The notes beneath the pieces are model-generated. The model had not been told where the DNA came from. It did no database searches and saw nothing but the letters and a program-made list of their open reading frames with translations. Positions 22,901 to 35,609 of a stretch of 64,000 nt of DNA are shown here, piece by piece (position 1 is the stretch's first letter; each line of letters begins with the position of its first letter). This stretch comes from Himantopus leucocephalus. Its lineage: Eukaryota > Chordata > Aves > Charadriiformes > Recurvirostridae. A program made the translations under genes and the position numbers. Location: the NCBI GenBank assembly GCA_003993805.1, contig RSEF01000001.1, forward strand, positions 78,752,736 through 78,816,735, read 5' to 3'.

Positions 22901-25900
22901 CTTGTTCTTCTAGCCTGGTACAAATAAAGCCAGGCATAAACTGAGCAGCACATACGTCTTACCTTAAAATCATATTTCGCTACAACTATTTATGGTGTTT
23001 GGTCTGATACGTCCTATTGCAGAATGTTTCTGGGAATTAACTGGAGTAGGCATTTTAGTAGAATTAATCTTAACCTAAGTGCCCTGATTTGACAACTTAA
23101 CAACTGTGGAGCAGGAGATAAGCTTTACAACTGTCTTTATCCTACTAATTCAGGCCAGTGTTATTAATAAGGTACGTGAGATTTACAGTAAGACCCTAGG
23201 AGGTAGATTTAAGTTTAACAGACAGGAAAACTAAATTTTGTTTGCTCTAGGTTCAAGGCAGAGAATATTAGATTTTTTTGTTTGCTTCCCAGTAAGCTAC
23301 TTTACAAATAACACTGTAAATTTTACACTATGGCTTCAATTACCGAAGGCTTTAGGCACCTGAATAGAATAAGAAATTTGTATCCAGATATACATGCAAC
23401 ATTCCTTCAAAACAAAGAAATGAAATGTCTTACAATAAATAAAAATACAAGATCCTCCATGGGTAAAATGTGTGTCTCATACATATTGTGAGAAATATAA
23501 ACAATACAAGGAAAAGGAACAAACCCATAATTCTTTCTCAGGAATAAGCATGCAACCATCAATAGCTTCTTATGGTTTTCAGTATTTATGATATTTATAT
23601 AATACCTTTTCCCCTGCCATTTCAAACTGTTTTCCTTATATTAAGTTTCGCAGAAGCCTTGTGCAATAATATTATCCTCATCCTGACGATGGAGATCCAA
23701 AGGCAACAGTAACTGACACCTAAAGAGCGAGTGCCACACTCAGAATACAACTAACTCCTGCCTTCTTACACCAGCTCTTATACACATACTCACTTCTGGA
23801 AGTGTCTATTCAAACATGGATTTTTTTTCACTTTATTCTGAATTGGTTTAAATATATTCTGCTTCTGAAAAAACCCTGTGATCACCAAGTTTTCTCTGCC
23901 ATCTCCAGTATGCCTCAGTGTGTGTCTTCTACATCTACATTAGCATACTCTTAAATAAACAGGAAAATGGCTTTCTATTTGGCAAAGTGTGCCAGATGAT
24001 ATCTGAATACATTTTTCATTTATTTCGGTTGTTGTAACACCTGGCACGGTTTGTGGCATAACACTTTTGGGTCTTCGTGGTCTGTATAGAGATGTCACCA
24101 CAAGTCCCATATGAAAGTCATCATATGATAATTTCTTCTCTTGGAAAATTCACAGCAAGGTGGAGATACTCAGCATATTGAAAGTATAGCTTTATGCAGT
24201 ATTCACTGAAGAAAGAGCATGCTCCTACAATCCCCTGTGGCATCTAACATTTCCTTGGAAACCTCTCCTGAAGTTACTCTGAAGTATTTGCCTAACATGA
24301 CCCTGTTCTGTTTGCGAGATCACAGCTCACAAATAAACAAGCTATAGCAGCTTTAGGCATTGATCCTATTACTCCCGTACTTTATAAGGCGGCACTATAT
24401 AATTACGTTTGAAATGCTGGACTGAATTGTTATTACAACTAACTTGCCCTAGAATGCTGGAAGTAACTATAAAAAAATGCTGAAAAATATTAGAGAGAGT
24501 ACAGAGCGCAATTTCACTTACAGATTGTGTTGATGCTTTCTATCACTAGATCATCTAATTAGCAACTCATGACATCACCAGACTTTTAACCATTTTGGCT
24601 GACATTTTCTACGCTGCTTGCCACAGGCAGATGTTGCTGTGGCTCACTTTTCCTTCGTAAATAGGAAGCCATAAGGCCATTTAACTCACAAAAGTGTTAG
24701 GAACTACTTTAATTAATATTGGTTAGGCACTGAGATATAGTAATATAAGTAGAAAAGTCCATGTGGAAATGAAAAAATTTTGTTTTCAGAATGTGCTTTG
24801 AATCTATGTGACACCTGGGGCTGCACACTGAACCAAATGTTGAAAAATCCTCAGGCAGCACGCACCATCCATTCTGTGCATGACTGAGTCTGGAGTCTAG
24901 AGAAAAAATTAATATGTGATCATGTAATTAGACTGTAGAATAATTAATATACACAAGGGAAGGATAACTTCAAATACAGGTAATCTCAATTCCATTTTTT
25001 TCCTGCAGTTAATTTGCGGCCTTTATTTTCTTTCATTGTAGTTTTTTTCTATGTGATATATGGTATAGTGAAAGCAGAAGTGCAGTACTATGAGCTGATT
25101 TTATTCCCCTTTATTAAATATTAATGTAAAATCTGCAACAAAGAATGCAATAGCCCATTTACTATTCTACAACAGTTCAGCTGTCTTTCAATCAAAGAGA
25201 ACTTCTCGGTCACTTAACCAAAAAAATAAGTCAGAATCTTTCACAATATCAGCCAGGCCTCTAACTCTCTTAAGTATATGCTTGAACTTTGAAAATCCTA
25301 ACACTGTGTGTAGAAGTCATGAATTATTTCTAGTTCACCGGGAAGGACACATCTCTATCGCAAATAAAGCTGTTAGGTTATTGCCTTACAACACTGTTAC
25401 ACCTTAACTTGATTACAACAGAATTAAAATCCGTAGAGCACTAGGGATTAGTTGTGTTGTGACTGGACTAGAGGATAACCTTTTAGATTTATTGTTAGTT
25501 ATATTGACCTCCCATCTGAAAGTTCCATCCAAGCTCAGCACTTTATTTATGATATGAGGGTACAATTCAGGTTTCAAGTACCATTCACAGTTTACTTTTC
25601 CTAGGATATACTGCAACATATAGCTCATCCCACTGAGAAAGCAGAGTCATGACTATGCTTTTGCAGATAAAATAAGCAAGCACACACATACAGGCATATT
25701 CACAGGGAAGTCTATACCTACATTGGTATCAAAAATTAGTACATTTTCCTTATCTTCTGGTAGGCTTTTGTTCAATGAAATTGCATTGTGAAACACCCCA
25801 GAGCTATATATTCAGGAAGAAACAAGCACTTGTCGCTTCTCAATCATTAACTTTCATTTTATGCCTAGTTCTCAGGCAGTTTCATGCTTCCCTGTATTTC

Positions 25901-26299
25901 CTAGAGCTCTGATCTTGCTTTTCATGCCCATGCACAAGCCTCGTTAACATTTCTCTTCAAAGGCTGCTGGGACAAAGCATCTGTGCTGATACAACGCAGT
26001 GTAAATTCAACAAACAGGCTTGACAGTAAAAGTAAATGTTCCAAAATAACCAAAGTATTGTCATAATGTCGACAGAATATGTATAGCTATCCTGGGGGAG
26101 TGAGGGCAGGGGATCCAATTCCACCTGCTCAGAAGTGAAATGCAGAGCACGTAAAAAGATGTTTGTTCACGCGTATCATTATTGCAGGCAAAGATAACTC
26201 ATTATTTTTAAAGATTCTTTTTTTTTTTCTGATAGCTTTAAATATAGAGATCGGTGATAATAGCTGCTCTCATTCTCCTGGTCACCTTTTTATCTTCTT

Positions 26300-26353
26300 C
26301 CAGGACTGGAAATATGACTCCACTGAAGCTGTAATTTCAGCTTCCAGTCCTGG
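26300..26353. repeat. Perfect 12-bp inverted repeat with an overlapping inner hairpin
   Basis: CCAGGACTGGAA (26300-26311) and TTCCAGTCCTGG (26342-26353) are exact reverse complements 30 nt apart. Inside, GAAGCTG (26325-26331) pairs with CAGCTTC (26338-26344) around TAATTT and shares three bases with the right outer arm, so the two stems would compete. I cannot tell whether this is a regulatory RNA, a cruciform-prone site or the remains of a terminal-inverted-repeat element. Confidence 0.75.
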
Positions 26354-28938
26354 CTAGCTCAGCTCAGAAAGAGAACAATTTGAGGTTTAATTTTCATTAA
26401 AGACATCAACACATCTCTCACAAGTCAACAGCAAATCTCTCATTGAATTCAGTTACGCAATATCAGGTTCTAAATTGGAAAATTCAGCAGAAATACACCA
26501 GTAACTGAGAGAAGAATCAGATGACTTAGGCAAACAGCTTTGAGGCTTTTATTTCTGTTCCTCTATAGTCAAAAGTAAGCACTGTGGTAATTTGTGTTTC
26601 TGGCTGAGAAAGCATTTGTTTAGTAGCCTCAAAAATTTTGAAAATATCCTCTTATAAAAGGTGAAATTTAAGACCTAGAATGTACTATTACAAAAAGAGC
26701 ATGTCTTAACAGTTTTGATGGGATTTACTTTCTAATGGGTGAAAACTTCAATGAACGCAAAGAATATTTTTTAAAATTCCAGTTGTTTTTTCAATAAATT
26801 CCAATGTTTTTTGCTCAGATTTAAACTTTAACTATGTAGAATTCAACGTATATGACTCAACCACAAAGTTAAATAAACACCATACTGTTCTTTTGATATC
26901 ACATTACAGTTGGAGTTGAGAAAACAAATCAAGTTAACCTCTTAGTCTAATTCCATGTTTTTCTCTTTAGAAATTGTATATGGCTGGCTAACATTTTTCT
27001 TGAAAGCCAGTCATCTCACAGCAGTGTTTTCAAATATTTATTCTGCGTAGTTGTTAATATTTGAGCTATTTTGGTTGTTACTGTACACAAAGGTCACCTA
27101 GAATGATCCTCCTTCTGCTCCTTCTTCTCAATTTTACATGAGCTTCCTGAACTACATACTAAAGAATTGCTGTAACATGTCAAAAAGTGAAGTCATTCTT
27201 TAAGGATTAAGGTCAGGAAAGCATATGTGTATGTGATATAACTGTTCATGTTCTTAGTGTCTTTTTGCCTCATGATCCTCATCATTTGCATCATTTGCTT
27301 CAGCAGATCTTTGCATTTGCATTTTGCTGCAGACTATAACATCATCAGAAATAAGGCCTACAGGATTCTCAAACACAGACATAGTCATTGGGAAAATACA
27401 ACTGATGAGAAGTCTCATAAAAAATTAAGATAAATATTGATAGAAAAAGTATTGTGGTATCTGCCAAGCTGTCGTTGTGCTGTAAAATCAGCATTCTGTA
27501 ATGCCAAGCCAATCAATCAGCCAAATTTTCCTCTCAATGTAACGCAAGCTCTACACTTCACCCAAACCTCCTCGAAAATTCTGGCTAAGCTTACAAAAAG
27601 GAACATGGTTTTAATTTGGGGATTGTAACAAAATCTGAACTCTAGTATGTTTTGTATCATTTAGGAATTTATAAGGAAAGAGTGGAACAGAACTGAACAG
27701 GATTCAATTACTGTCTAGATTATAAAAACTTGGACAATTTCACTTACAGTGGGTGAGATAACCTTTCTTGTCATGGATTGCTATTGGGAGAATATCTCAC
27801 CTAAAAAGAGACCAGGACTGTTCTCAGCCTCATTTAGAATTACAAATTTTTATTGTCATTATTTATTACCATGAAATTACTGAAAGGAACCTAACATGAT
27901 ATGGCCATAGTCTGTGTTAGGACCACAGTCTATGTTAGTCCCTGGTGCTGTTGTCCTAGATACATAGTGAGTAATGCATCTCATTGGACACATGCGATTT
28001 TCTGGTGAAACTTACAGTTCTAAATGTGACTGCAACTGATCATCAGGCAAGTGCTTAGAAAGAAGCACCTAATTCTTGCAATAAAATGACAGATTATTAC
28101 TTCTTCATGTCACTGAGACTTTATTTAACAAAGGTTTATTCCTGTTCTCAGCCATATGATTGGATTTCCAATTAAGGTCTTTGTTTAATTTCTTTAAAAC
28201 ATCATTCCTGTTTATACATCTTCTGCAATTCCATTTTTAAATGTAATTGCTTCTAAATCTCAGAGGATATTAATAGCTGCCTGAACTGATATGTTTTAAT
28301 ACTAAGAACCGTGATTTAAACTACTAGAGCAAAAACCGAACAAAGCAAACAAGGCACAATTCCAACCATGTTCTGGCAGCTGATTCTTTTTATTTTCTAT
28401 CTGTACCACTTATTTTAGTGTCTGAGATTCAGCTGTAGGTTTACAGTTCCATCAGGCTACACTGCCTGTGTTCATAGGGATGATGTGAAAACTTAAACAA
28501 GCCATTCCTGCATTAGAAACCACCATTCCTTCACCTTTACTTAGGGTGAGGACCCTTTCTGTTGACCCATAACATTGGAAATTGGATTGCATATTCCTGG
28601 TCACCTCGCATACTTTTCCAGACTACTCTTCTGACTGGGGAAGCTATCACTGAGCTTGTAGCTAAATCTGCAGACAGCCCAGTCAATAGGAATTTAAGCA
28701 ATAAATTTTTCAATGTCTGCTGTTAGAGTAAAGGACACCTCTGTTGTGCAGATACCCGAAAACGGCAGCGGAAGGCTCTTTCCTCCTTCACTGAGAAGTC
28801 CAATTTTCTGTTTTCTTCACAGGTAGAGGGTGGAAATGACAGTCTTTAACTTAGAGAATGCCTGTAATGTGTTTCAGAAACTAATGGGAATCATTTCTTA
28901 TTACAGAGAAATAGAGAAATTACATCCTCTCCCGATTT

Positions 28939-28978
28939 CCCCCCCCCCCCCCNCCCCTTTTCCCCCCCCCCCCCCCCC
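28939..28978. repeat. Poly-C tract with one ambiguous base
   Basis: Fourteen C, one N (28953), four C, four T and seventeen C follow one another. Translated frames through it (Pro or Gly runs) are artefacts. The N and the run lengths should be treated as unreliable sequence. Confidence 0.9.
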
Positions 28979-29677
28979 ATATTCTTTCTGGCTGAATGAC
29001 TGTCAGACATGCAGGAATGAACCCCCTTGATTTAGTGTATGTGCTTATTGTCTCCAGCCACAACATTTCTATTGAGCACAGTTCCTGCTCTACCCATGAC
29101 ACTTACAATTTGTACAGACGTACTAGCATAATCTTCAGAGAATGAATCTTGAGACAGGCAAAGATATATCATCAATGCTGCTTTAATAGCAGCATGATCC
29201 AACAAATCTTTTCCATACTCCAGCTACTGAAACTTCTAGATTATGAGGAGTTTCAGCAGTGCACTTCATTACGTCCTCTCCTTGGTGCCTTGCAGGCAGT
29301 AAGCACAAAACCCAGGGGGTTTATGTCTTATAGAGAGTCCTGATCTTTCTTGATTGATTTTTTTCCTCCTTTTACTATTCCATATAAAATACTGTTTGTC
29401 TTTCTCATATATATGTACGTGTGTGTATAACATATGATTGAAATTTTTATAATAGGTGTGTTCTTCAAAGTTTCTAATGAAGTGTTCTGATGCCTGTAAC
29501 ATTTTATCATAGAGTAAGTAATCTCAAAAGCATTTTGCAAATTGGATCCACCTGTTCTACCATGAATACCTTGATGGTGCCTGAATGATCAGATGAAAAG
29601 GCATTTCTGTGGTTTTTGCCTTAACCAAATTTCCCTAAAAAGTAGTTCCATTTTTTCTCTTTCAGAGAGCATCTTAT

Positions 29678-29731
29678 GCCTATTGAGGAACATAACTATG
29701 CCAGTGCCTACTGAGGAACATAGCTATGCCA
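29678..29731. repeat. 28-bp-period tandem duplication
   Basis: A 26-bp unit at 29678-29703 (GCCTATTGAGGAACATAACT and on) recurs at 29706-29731 with 2 mismatches. The period is 28 bp, with two spacer bases. It is a simple local duplication. Confidence 0.8.
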
Positions 29732-31199
29732 AACAAGAGCTGTATGTAGAGCAGCTCAAAAGAAAGTGGAGACATAGCAATAAACCGGCTGAACACTCCC
29801 TGGTCACAAATTAGAGCAGTCTCAGTTACCCCTAATTATGCGTAGCTGCCTATGGCTTGAATGAGTTAACCAGGGATCAGCACTGGAGTACTTCACCTGC
29901 TGCCCTTTCCATGAGACAAATCCTCTTTTTCAGACTCCAGAGAAGCCTGGCATAAAACGGTTTCATCATCTCTTCAGCACCTGTGAGTTTAGGCCAAAAG
30001 TTTTTGCAACAGCTGAGTCACAAGTTCTATTCTTTCTTTTAATACATTTTTTTTTCTTTACCATTCCTTCTCTTTCGGTCTACAGCTACTTTCAGTCTCA
30101 TATCTGTCCTGTCACTGTCTCTTCACTTGTCATCTAAGTCCTTTTCCATGGCATTGCATTTTAATGCTTCCTGCTCTTTCACAAACATATTCCATACAGC
30201 CCTTGAGAGAGCTGTCTCTTCCAGTTCCATCACGACAATCTGCTCACTTCCATTTTCCTTGAGTGATGCTTTTCTTCTGCATGGTCATTTTCTGATCTAC
30301 TCTGCCTTACTGCATCCTGACTGTGCTTTCAGAATATAAATGCATTTTCCTTGTTGTTCACAGTTTTCCACACTTGGGGACCTGACTCAGTGATTTACGT
30401 CACATACCTATTGTCCAGCAGTCCTAATTATGCCACACTAGAAACCGTGTTATGAAGCCTAGACTAATTAACAAAGTTTTGTAAGATGTGTCTATGTAGG
30501 CTAAGTGGAGCTGCTCCAGCGAATTGCACAGGTGAAACTTCCCAGGGGTGGAGACGCCCTCGCCTCCTCCACATGAGAGCTCAGGCACAAAACTACATGA
30601 CAAATGCTGTAATTCTCAGGTAAATAAGATCCTTCATTAGCCACATAGGGATGCATTTAAGACATTCTTGTTTTTCCTTTGATTATGTCTACCCTGGAGA
30701 TTTTGCCCAGGCCAGCTGTAAAGAAGTGAGCTCAAGAACAGAAACAGTCCAGCTGTGACAGAATGGAGTTACATTTAGACCGATTTTCCCACTTGCTATT
30801 CACAGCTACATGGGGTGTTTGCAACCAATGGTGTAAACACACCACTTTCATTTCCAGGACCAATAATTAAGACAGTCATGCAAAAAGAATTCTAAATCCT
30901 GAGTGGGTATATCCGCCTCCCTTTTACATAGACCCATTTTTCTTTCCACTGAATTTCACTGAGATGTTCTAGCCAGTCTTACTGGATGAGTCAGAAATGC
31001 GAATTAGCAACACTTGGCATTAGCAGAGGCTTTGGAAAAGGGAAACAACTAAAAGACAAACTAAGTTTTGTAAAACTGTTGACATATTACATATAATTAG
31101 CATGTAACAAAGATAAGAGTTCTGAAAACCTACAGTAGCTTACGAAATACTCAGTCTAAATTTAGTGTAATTAGTTCACTGGTACTTACAGAGTTAATG

Positions 31200-31260
31200 A
31201 TTGGACTAGATGATCTTACAGGTCTTTTCCAATCTAGGACATTCTGTGATTCTGTGTGAT
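31200..31260 (+). mobile_element. CR1 non-LTR retrotransposon, 3' end fragment (+)
   Basis: The segment matches the conserved 3' untranslated end of avian CR1 LINEs: a TTGGACTAGATGATCTTA-type block, then GGTCTTTTCCAATCT, then two tandem ATTCTGTG octamers at 31241-31248 and 31249-31256. CR1 ends in such octamers instead of a poly(A) tail. Only about 60 bp remain, and the reverse transcriptase region is absent. Almost all CR1 copies are 5' truncated, so this is an ordinary dead copy. The upstream boundary is uncertain and could extend a little left. Confidence 0.8.
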
Positions 31261-31325
31261 TTGGAGATTATGGTTAGAAAAGTCTTATTTCCCAGTATGA
31301 ATAACATTTTGGGTGTAAGAGAAAA

Positions 31326-31466
31326 ATCATAGAATCATAGAATTGTTGAGATTGGAAGGGGCCTTTTAAGATCATCAAATCTTAAAATCATTAACCTAAC
31401 CTGACAAAAAACACATCTAAAAACATATCCCCAAGCACCACGTCTACCCTTTTTTTAAACACCTCC
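31326..31466 (-). mobile_element. CR1 non-LTR retrotransposon, 3' portion (-), cut by the assembly gap
   Basis: Two CATAGAAT units (31328-31335 and 31336-31343), the reverse complement of the CR1 terminal octamer ATTCTATG, are followed by TTGGAAGGGGCC...AAGATCATC and later by TTTTTTTAAACACCTCC. All of these are typical of a minus-strand CR1 3' region. A short insertion-like stretch with a second AATCTTAAAATCATTAACC block suggests local decay. The element runs straight into the N gap, so its 5' extent is unknown. It lies tail-to-tail with the plus-strand CR1 ending 65 bp upstream. Confidence 0.82.
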
Positions 31467-31566
31467 NNNNNNNNNNNNNNNNNNNNNNNNNNNNNNNNNN
31501 NNNNNNNNNNNNNNNNNNNNNNNNNNNNNNNNNNNNNNNNNNNNNNNNNNNNNNNNNNNNNNNNNN
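31467..31566. other. Assembly gap of exactly 100 N
   Basis: Exactly 100 unknown bases are present, a conventional placeholder for a gap of unknown size. It begins inside a CR1 copy, and the sequence resuming afterwards also looks repeat-derived. The real distance, and possibly the join itself, should not be trusted. Confidence 0.95.
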
Positions 31567-31612
31567 ACTAAGCGGGTCACCTTATCATAGAAGGAGATCA
31601 GGTTTGTAAAAA
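31567..31612 (-). mobile_element. Probable interspersed-repeat fragment after the gap (CR1-related)
   Basis: The bases after the gap (ACTAAGCGGGTCACCTTATC, then an AGAAGGAGATCAGGTTT block) resemble a phrase I remember from bird CR1-class repeats in the same orientation as the copy before the gap. I could not verify the family. If right, the gap falls inside one element or between two copies. The right boundary is approximate because the sequence becomes A/T-rich. Confidence 0.45.
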
Positions 31613-34600
31613 TATCTTTTTTTTAAAAAATATTTTTAAAAAAACTAAAAACAACTTTCTTCCTTTTATAATAGGAGAAATAATGTTTTCGCTTTTCTGA
31701 ATGATTTATTTGCACAAAAAAATTACCTTCTACAGAATCCAGCTTAGCTTTAGATTAAATATCCTAAACAGATCTCAGCATGACAACAAATGAAAATGAA
31801 ATGGTGTGGGTAAAAAGGGGCAAATTAGTAAGTAGTCCAGTGGTTTTGAACCTTTTTTTTCTGAAGATTTTCTTTCTGAAAAGAAAAAAGTCATGAACAA
31901 CTGACATTCTGTGTTTCTGATGGTATTCATCAATATCCTCTGTGGTTCATGAGTTGTTATATCTTGAATAGCCAGTGATCCTTTTGGTTTGGACAAAAAA
32001 CCTGTACATTTACCAGGAAAGCTAAGATACTCTCAGCAATTTTGATATTTCTTTCTCTGTCTTTTTCCTTTTCTGCCTTCACTCCCAACTCACTTTTCAG
32101 TGGATCTTTTGTCTTATGAGACTGCTGTGGGATTACTTGGAAAGTTTAGAAAGAAAACAATTATTCAGTTATCTTTTCTTCTGAGTAATGTAGGGCTAGG
32201 AATGATGGCCAAAGCATCATTTACGTACAGGACAGCTGACCAAAGTGTTGCAGGGTAGGGAAAAAAAATAAATCAAAACAAAACAAAAAATGTGACAAAG
32301 AAAAAAAAAGTCAGAGAATAAGAAAATATTATGAAAGCATATAGGTTACCTAAATAGTAAATATATCTTTGATGTATCACTTCACTTCAAACCAGTTGTA
32401 TTCTTTCCTTTTCTTAACTGTTTTCTTTTTCTGTTTGGAAACTCTTCTTCTGTAAAAAGACATTGCTATTTTCTGAGTCCCTTTCAGCTGGAAAACACAC
32501 TCCAACCTTCAAACCAGCCCGCTGCTAATTTATTCTGTGGAATCCATCTTACTTCAGGTGTTCTAATTCAGCAAGTATACTTTCACAACAAGTGAAAAGA
32601 AAAAACATTTTCATTCTCTCCAGCCTCCTAACTTCAGCTGGGGTTGTTCACAGAGTTAATTTAACAATAATTTAAGTGCATTTTGGGTCTTCAGAACAAA
32701 TTCACATCTGTTACAATCTCAGGAGCTGGAAATTGTAAAATTGTTTTCTTTTCCTATAAGCCCATGACTTCAGTAGCAAGTGTTTCTTCCTGTACCATAC
32801 AAATCTGCCCGGTTTGAGCAAACCTTAGTCACTCTGTCCCATATCTACAGCCTCTCCCCAAAGCTATAATGCTGATACTTCTCTTTCCAACGACATTTTT
32901 CCTCCTGAGGCAGTTCCTTCTTCATAAGAGTGGTCAGAGCACTAACATTAGCTTGGAATTTTTTGAAAAAGATGTCATGGTTTCCAGGATAATTACCCCA
33001 GAGTGTACCGTACTTCATATGTGACTTAGCATCTGATATGGAGTGAAACTACTCAGTTCCTCCACTCTCAGGCTGAGCCACGTGCAATACACCCTGGGTA
33101 CCAGAGGGATCATTTCTGCAATCTAATTCAGAGCATTTGCTGGCCATATGAGAAGAGACACCTCCAAGGCTTCTGGAAATAGAAATCAGGTAGAATTGGA
33201 TGTTGCCATCAGAAAACTCATTTGGTCCCTGTTCATATCTGGCACCTGCCAGGTACCACCTTTCCAGGAACCACTTGTGCATGTGTGGAGACCAGTATCA
33301 CACATATATCCTGCCCACTATTTGGGGAAGTACCAGGGCTGCTGCTCACATACAGCTGGACTATCCTGTGGCCAGCCGGATCTCATGGGGAGGTAGGAGG
33401 AGGGCTAGCACATACGGTGTTTCCCCCACCTCTGCAGTAGCTTGAGCAGCCTAACCTGGAGGGATGGACATTGCTGATGCAGTGCATGGAACAGTTACTG
33501 CACATCAGCTATAAATGTGCCACACAGAGGGAACCACTGGCAAATGTTCAACCAGACCAGGGTACAACTGCCTTTAAAAAAAACCCATGGCATTTCAACA
33601 GCTGAAGAGCTGGGACATCAGCAACGTGAAGGATACGATACTTGTTTCCATCAGCATCTCAATCAGCTTGTCGAGCTGAATATTTCCGATTTTGCCTTCT
33701 TTCTCTCCTCCTTTTGTGACCCATATATCCTTTAGTTGTTTGTTAGGGGATCATCTTTTGGCCACATGGCTTCTTGTTTGTTTCCCTTGCCTGACCTCCA
33801 GAGGGATCTGTCAGATAGGGATTCTTATCTTCAGCCCATAATCTCTTTAAAATCTTTCCCAGCTCATGGTACTCTATTGAAAAAAATCTAATAGCTGTAT
33901 TAGGTTAGTTGGCTTTATTATTTTTATATGGCTATTCATTAACTTCAGATGAGATTTTAAAAAACACCATGGGAAAAAAGAAAAAAACCCTCATACAAAA
34001 TTATACACATATTCTGTTCCACGCAAGTCAAGTTCTGCCTTATACCATATGTCTAGAATAATAAGTTTTAAGTACATATCAAAGATAAAGCCATGAATAG
34101 CTCTGTATTTCAGAATTTAATTGTAATTTTCTGTTATTGCAAACTACTCTATCACTTCTGTTCTAGATAAGGATCTTCAGAAAGACCTGAACATGTACCT
34201 ACAGCCAGTTTAGGCTCAATTTTATTCAAGATCATAAATAATGAGGACTTTTAGCTTTATGATGACTTGGAAATTACATCAATATTTAAATATTGGAGGG
34301 GAAGTTGTCCCCTGTGAGTGGATACTGCAGTATATGCTCTATCTGTGAGATGTGAGTTACACTTCTGTTTTGCAAGCCAATGTTCTTTCTCAAGAATATT
34401 TATGTCTAAATAAGTTAGGCTAAAGCTATAACAAGCTTTGCCAACTCACTCCCCTTGCAAAGGGGGAAAAATCCACTCCTGGAAGGCAATAATTTTGGTG
34501 CTTTAACATGTCTGGACATAACCGTACAGAACAGTGAATAGCTCAACTTTGTTGCTGCATTAGGCTTGCAAAGATAAGCCAAGAACAACAATAAAAATCA

Positions 34601-35015
34601 AATGTAGAGCTGTTCGTTGTTGCTGCTATTGTGATTGTACAGTTCAATAAGTCAGAAATATTCCATAGCTTATAAATAGAGTTTCATCCTAGTTCCACCA
34701 CTAATAAATAAATAGCTGTTAGTTTGATCAGCAAACCCAATTGTGGGCAAAATACCATAATACAGAAACGCTTGCCAAATGCTATTTGGACACTGACCAT
34801 AGTTCATGCTATTGTTCTGACACTTCTTATTCAATGAGAACTGACACACAGTTATTAAAAACAATCAAATATTTGCCAAGCAGCAAACAGAATACACAAA
34901 GGCAGCATTCCTCTTTGGCACTGTGCAGGACAGTCAAACACAGTACTAAAGAACTTTACGCCTCTCTCAGACTGTACTGAAATATGTGTATACTTTGTTG
35001 TGTGCCCTTTTTTAG
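31613..35015. other. AT-rich to moderate-GC DNA, no gene recognised
   Basis: The first part is A/T-rich with poly-A and poly-T runs. 33.0-33.5 kb is somewhat richer in GC and has three overlapping plus frames and one minus frame of 72-82 codons, which is typical of non-coding GC-richer DNA. None of the translations is recognisable. Confidence 0.65.
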
Positions 35016-35142
35016 AACACTTTCACAGGGCATGGGCTTGTGTCAATGGATGAGGGTACTAGAGAACGTTTGATTGCTACTGAGCGTCTTTTGAAGACGG
35101 GTTTCCAAATGAAATTTCCAAGAACTCCAGACACTCTTGTAG
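35016..35142 (+). CDS. Candidate internal coding exon, unrecognised protein
   Basis: A 127-bp segment is bounded by a good acceptor (TTGTTGTGTGCCCTTTTTTAG before 35016, pyrimidine-rich) and a good donor (TAG|GTAAAT at 35143). Only one of its three frames is open, beginning in phase 0 and ending one base into a codon. Its translation reads like real protein, with charged and helix-forming residues, for example MDEGTRERLIATERLLKTG and then KFPRTPDTL. The surrounding sequence translates to the Leu/Phe/Ser/Cys-rich text usual for AT-rich non-coding DNA. I do not recognise the family, and no partner exon in a matching phase was found on this strand. It could be a real exon of a gene with very long introns, a decayed exon, or chance. 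Confidence 0.28.
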
Positions 35143-35609
35143 GTAAATAAAGCTAATAAATTAGCTTATTTTTGCATTGTACTGACTATGAATGTGAAAA
35201 GATGACAGAAGCAACACGCTGCAATGTCATGATAATGATACACGTGCATATGGAAAGATACAGTAAGTTCAGCCTTATTGGTCTCATCACCTTTCATTCG
35301 TTTAACAACTGGTGATGAAAATGAGAAAAAAGGATTGGAGTAGCTTGTTCCACTAAGGCAATTCTCTACCGCATCAAACCATATTCATGAAAGTTTAAGA
35401 ACCCTTACAACTCTTTAATAAATGAGCCAATGATGTATATAATGGTATAGTAATAAAAATGCTAATTATTTAATATTGGGAAATAACAGATCTGCTTGCA
35501 GTAGCCCCATGTTAATTAGGAGCTTTACTTTTTTTCCCAATGCAGTTTTATTTTCATGAATAATACTATGCTGCTTCAACAGAGAAGGCTTCCTTTTTTG
35601 GATTTCACA

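Larger units (their letters stand above)
16566..26299. other. AT-rich intergenic or intronic DNA, no gene recognised
   Basis: The longest open frames are about 127 codons (17285-17668 on +) and 105 codons (17491-17808 on -), and they overlap in opposite strands. Neither translation resembles a known protein. The stretch contains a CA/CCCCCA tract, a C-rich skewed region and ordinary AT-rich sequence. I saw no named transposon here. Confidence 0.65.
26354..31199. other. AT-rich DNA with simple repeats, no gene recognised
   Basis: No frame exceeds 80 codons and none is recognisable. The stretch includes the poly-C/T tract at 28939-28978 and a 28-bp tandem duplication at 29678-29731, both listed separately. 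The remainder is featureless to my reading. Confidence 0.7.

Noticed and set aside
28830..29102. Open frames with Pro or Gly runs over the C tract
   Set aside because: They are translations of a homopolymer containing an N, not genes.
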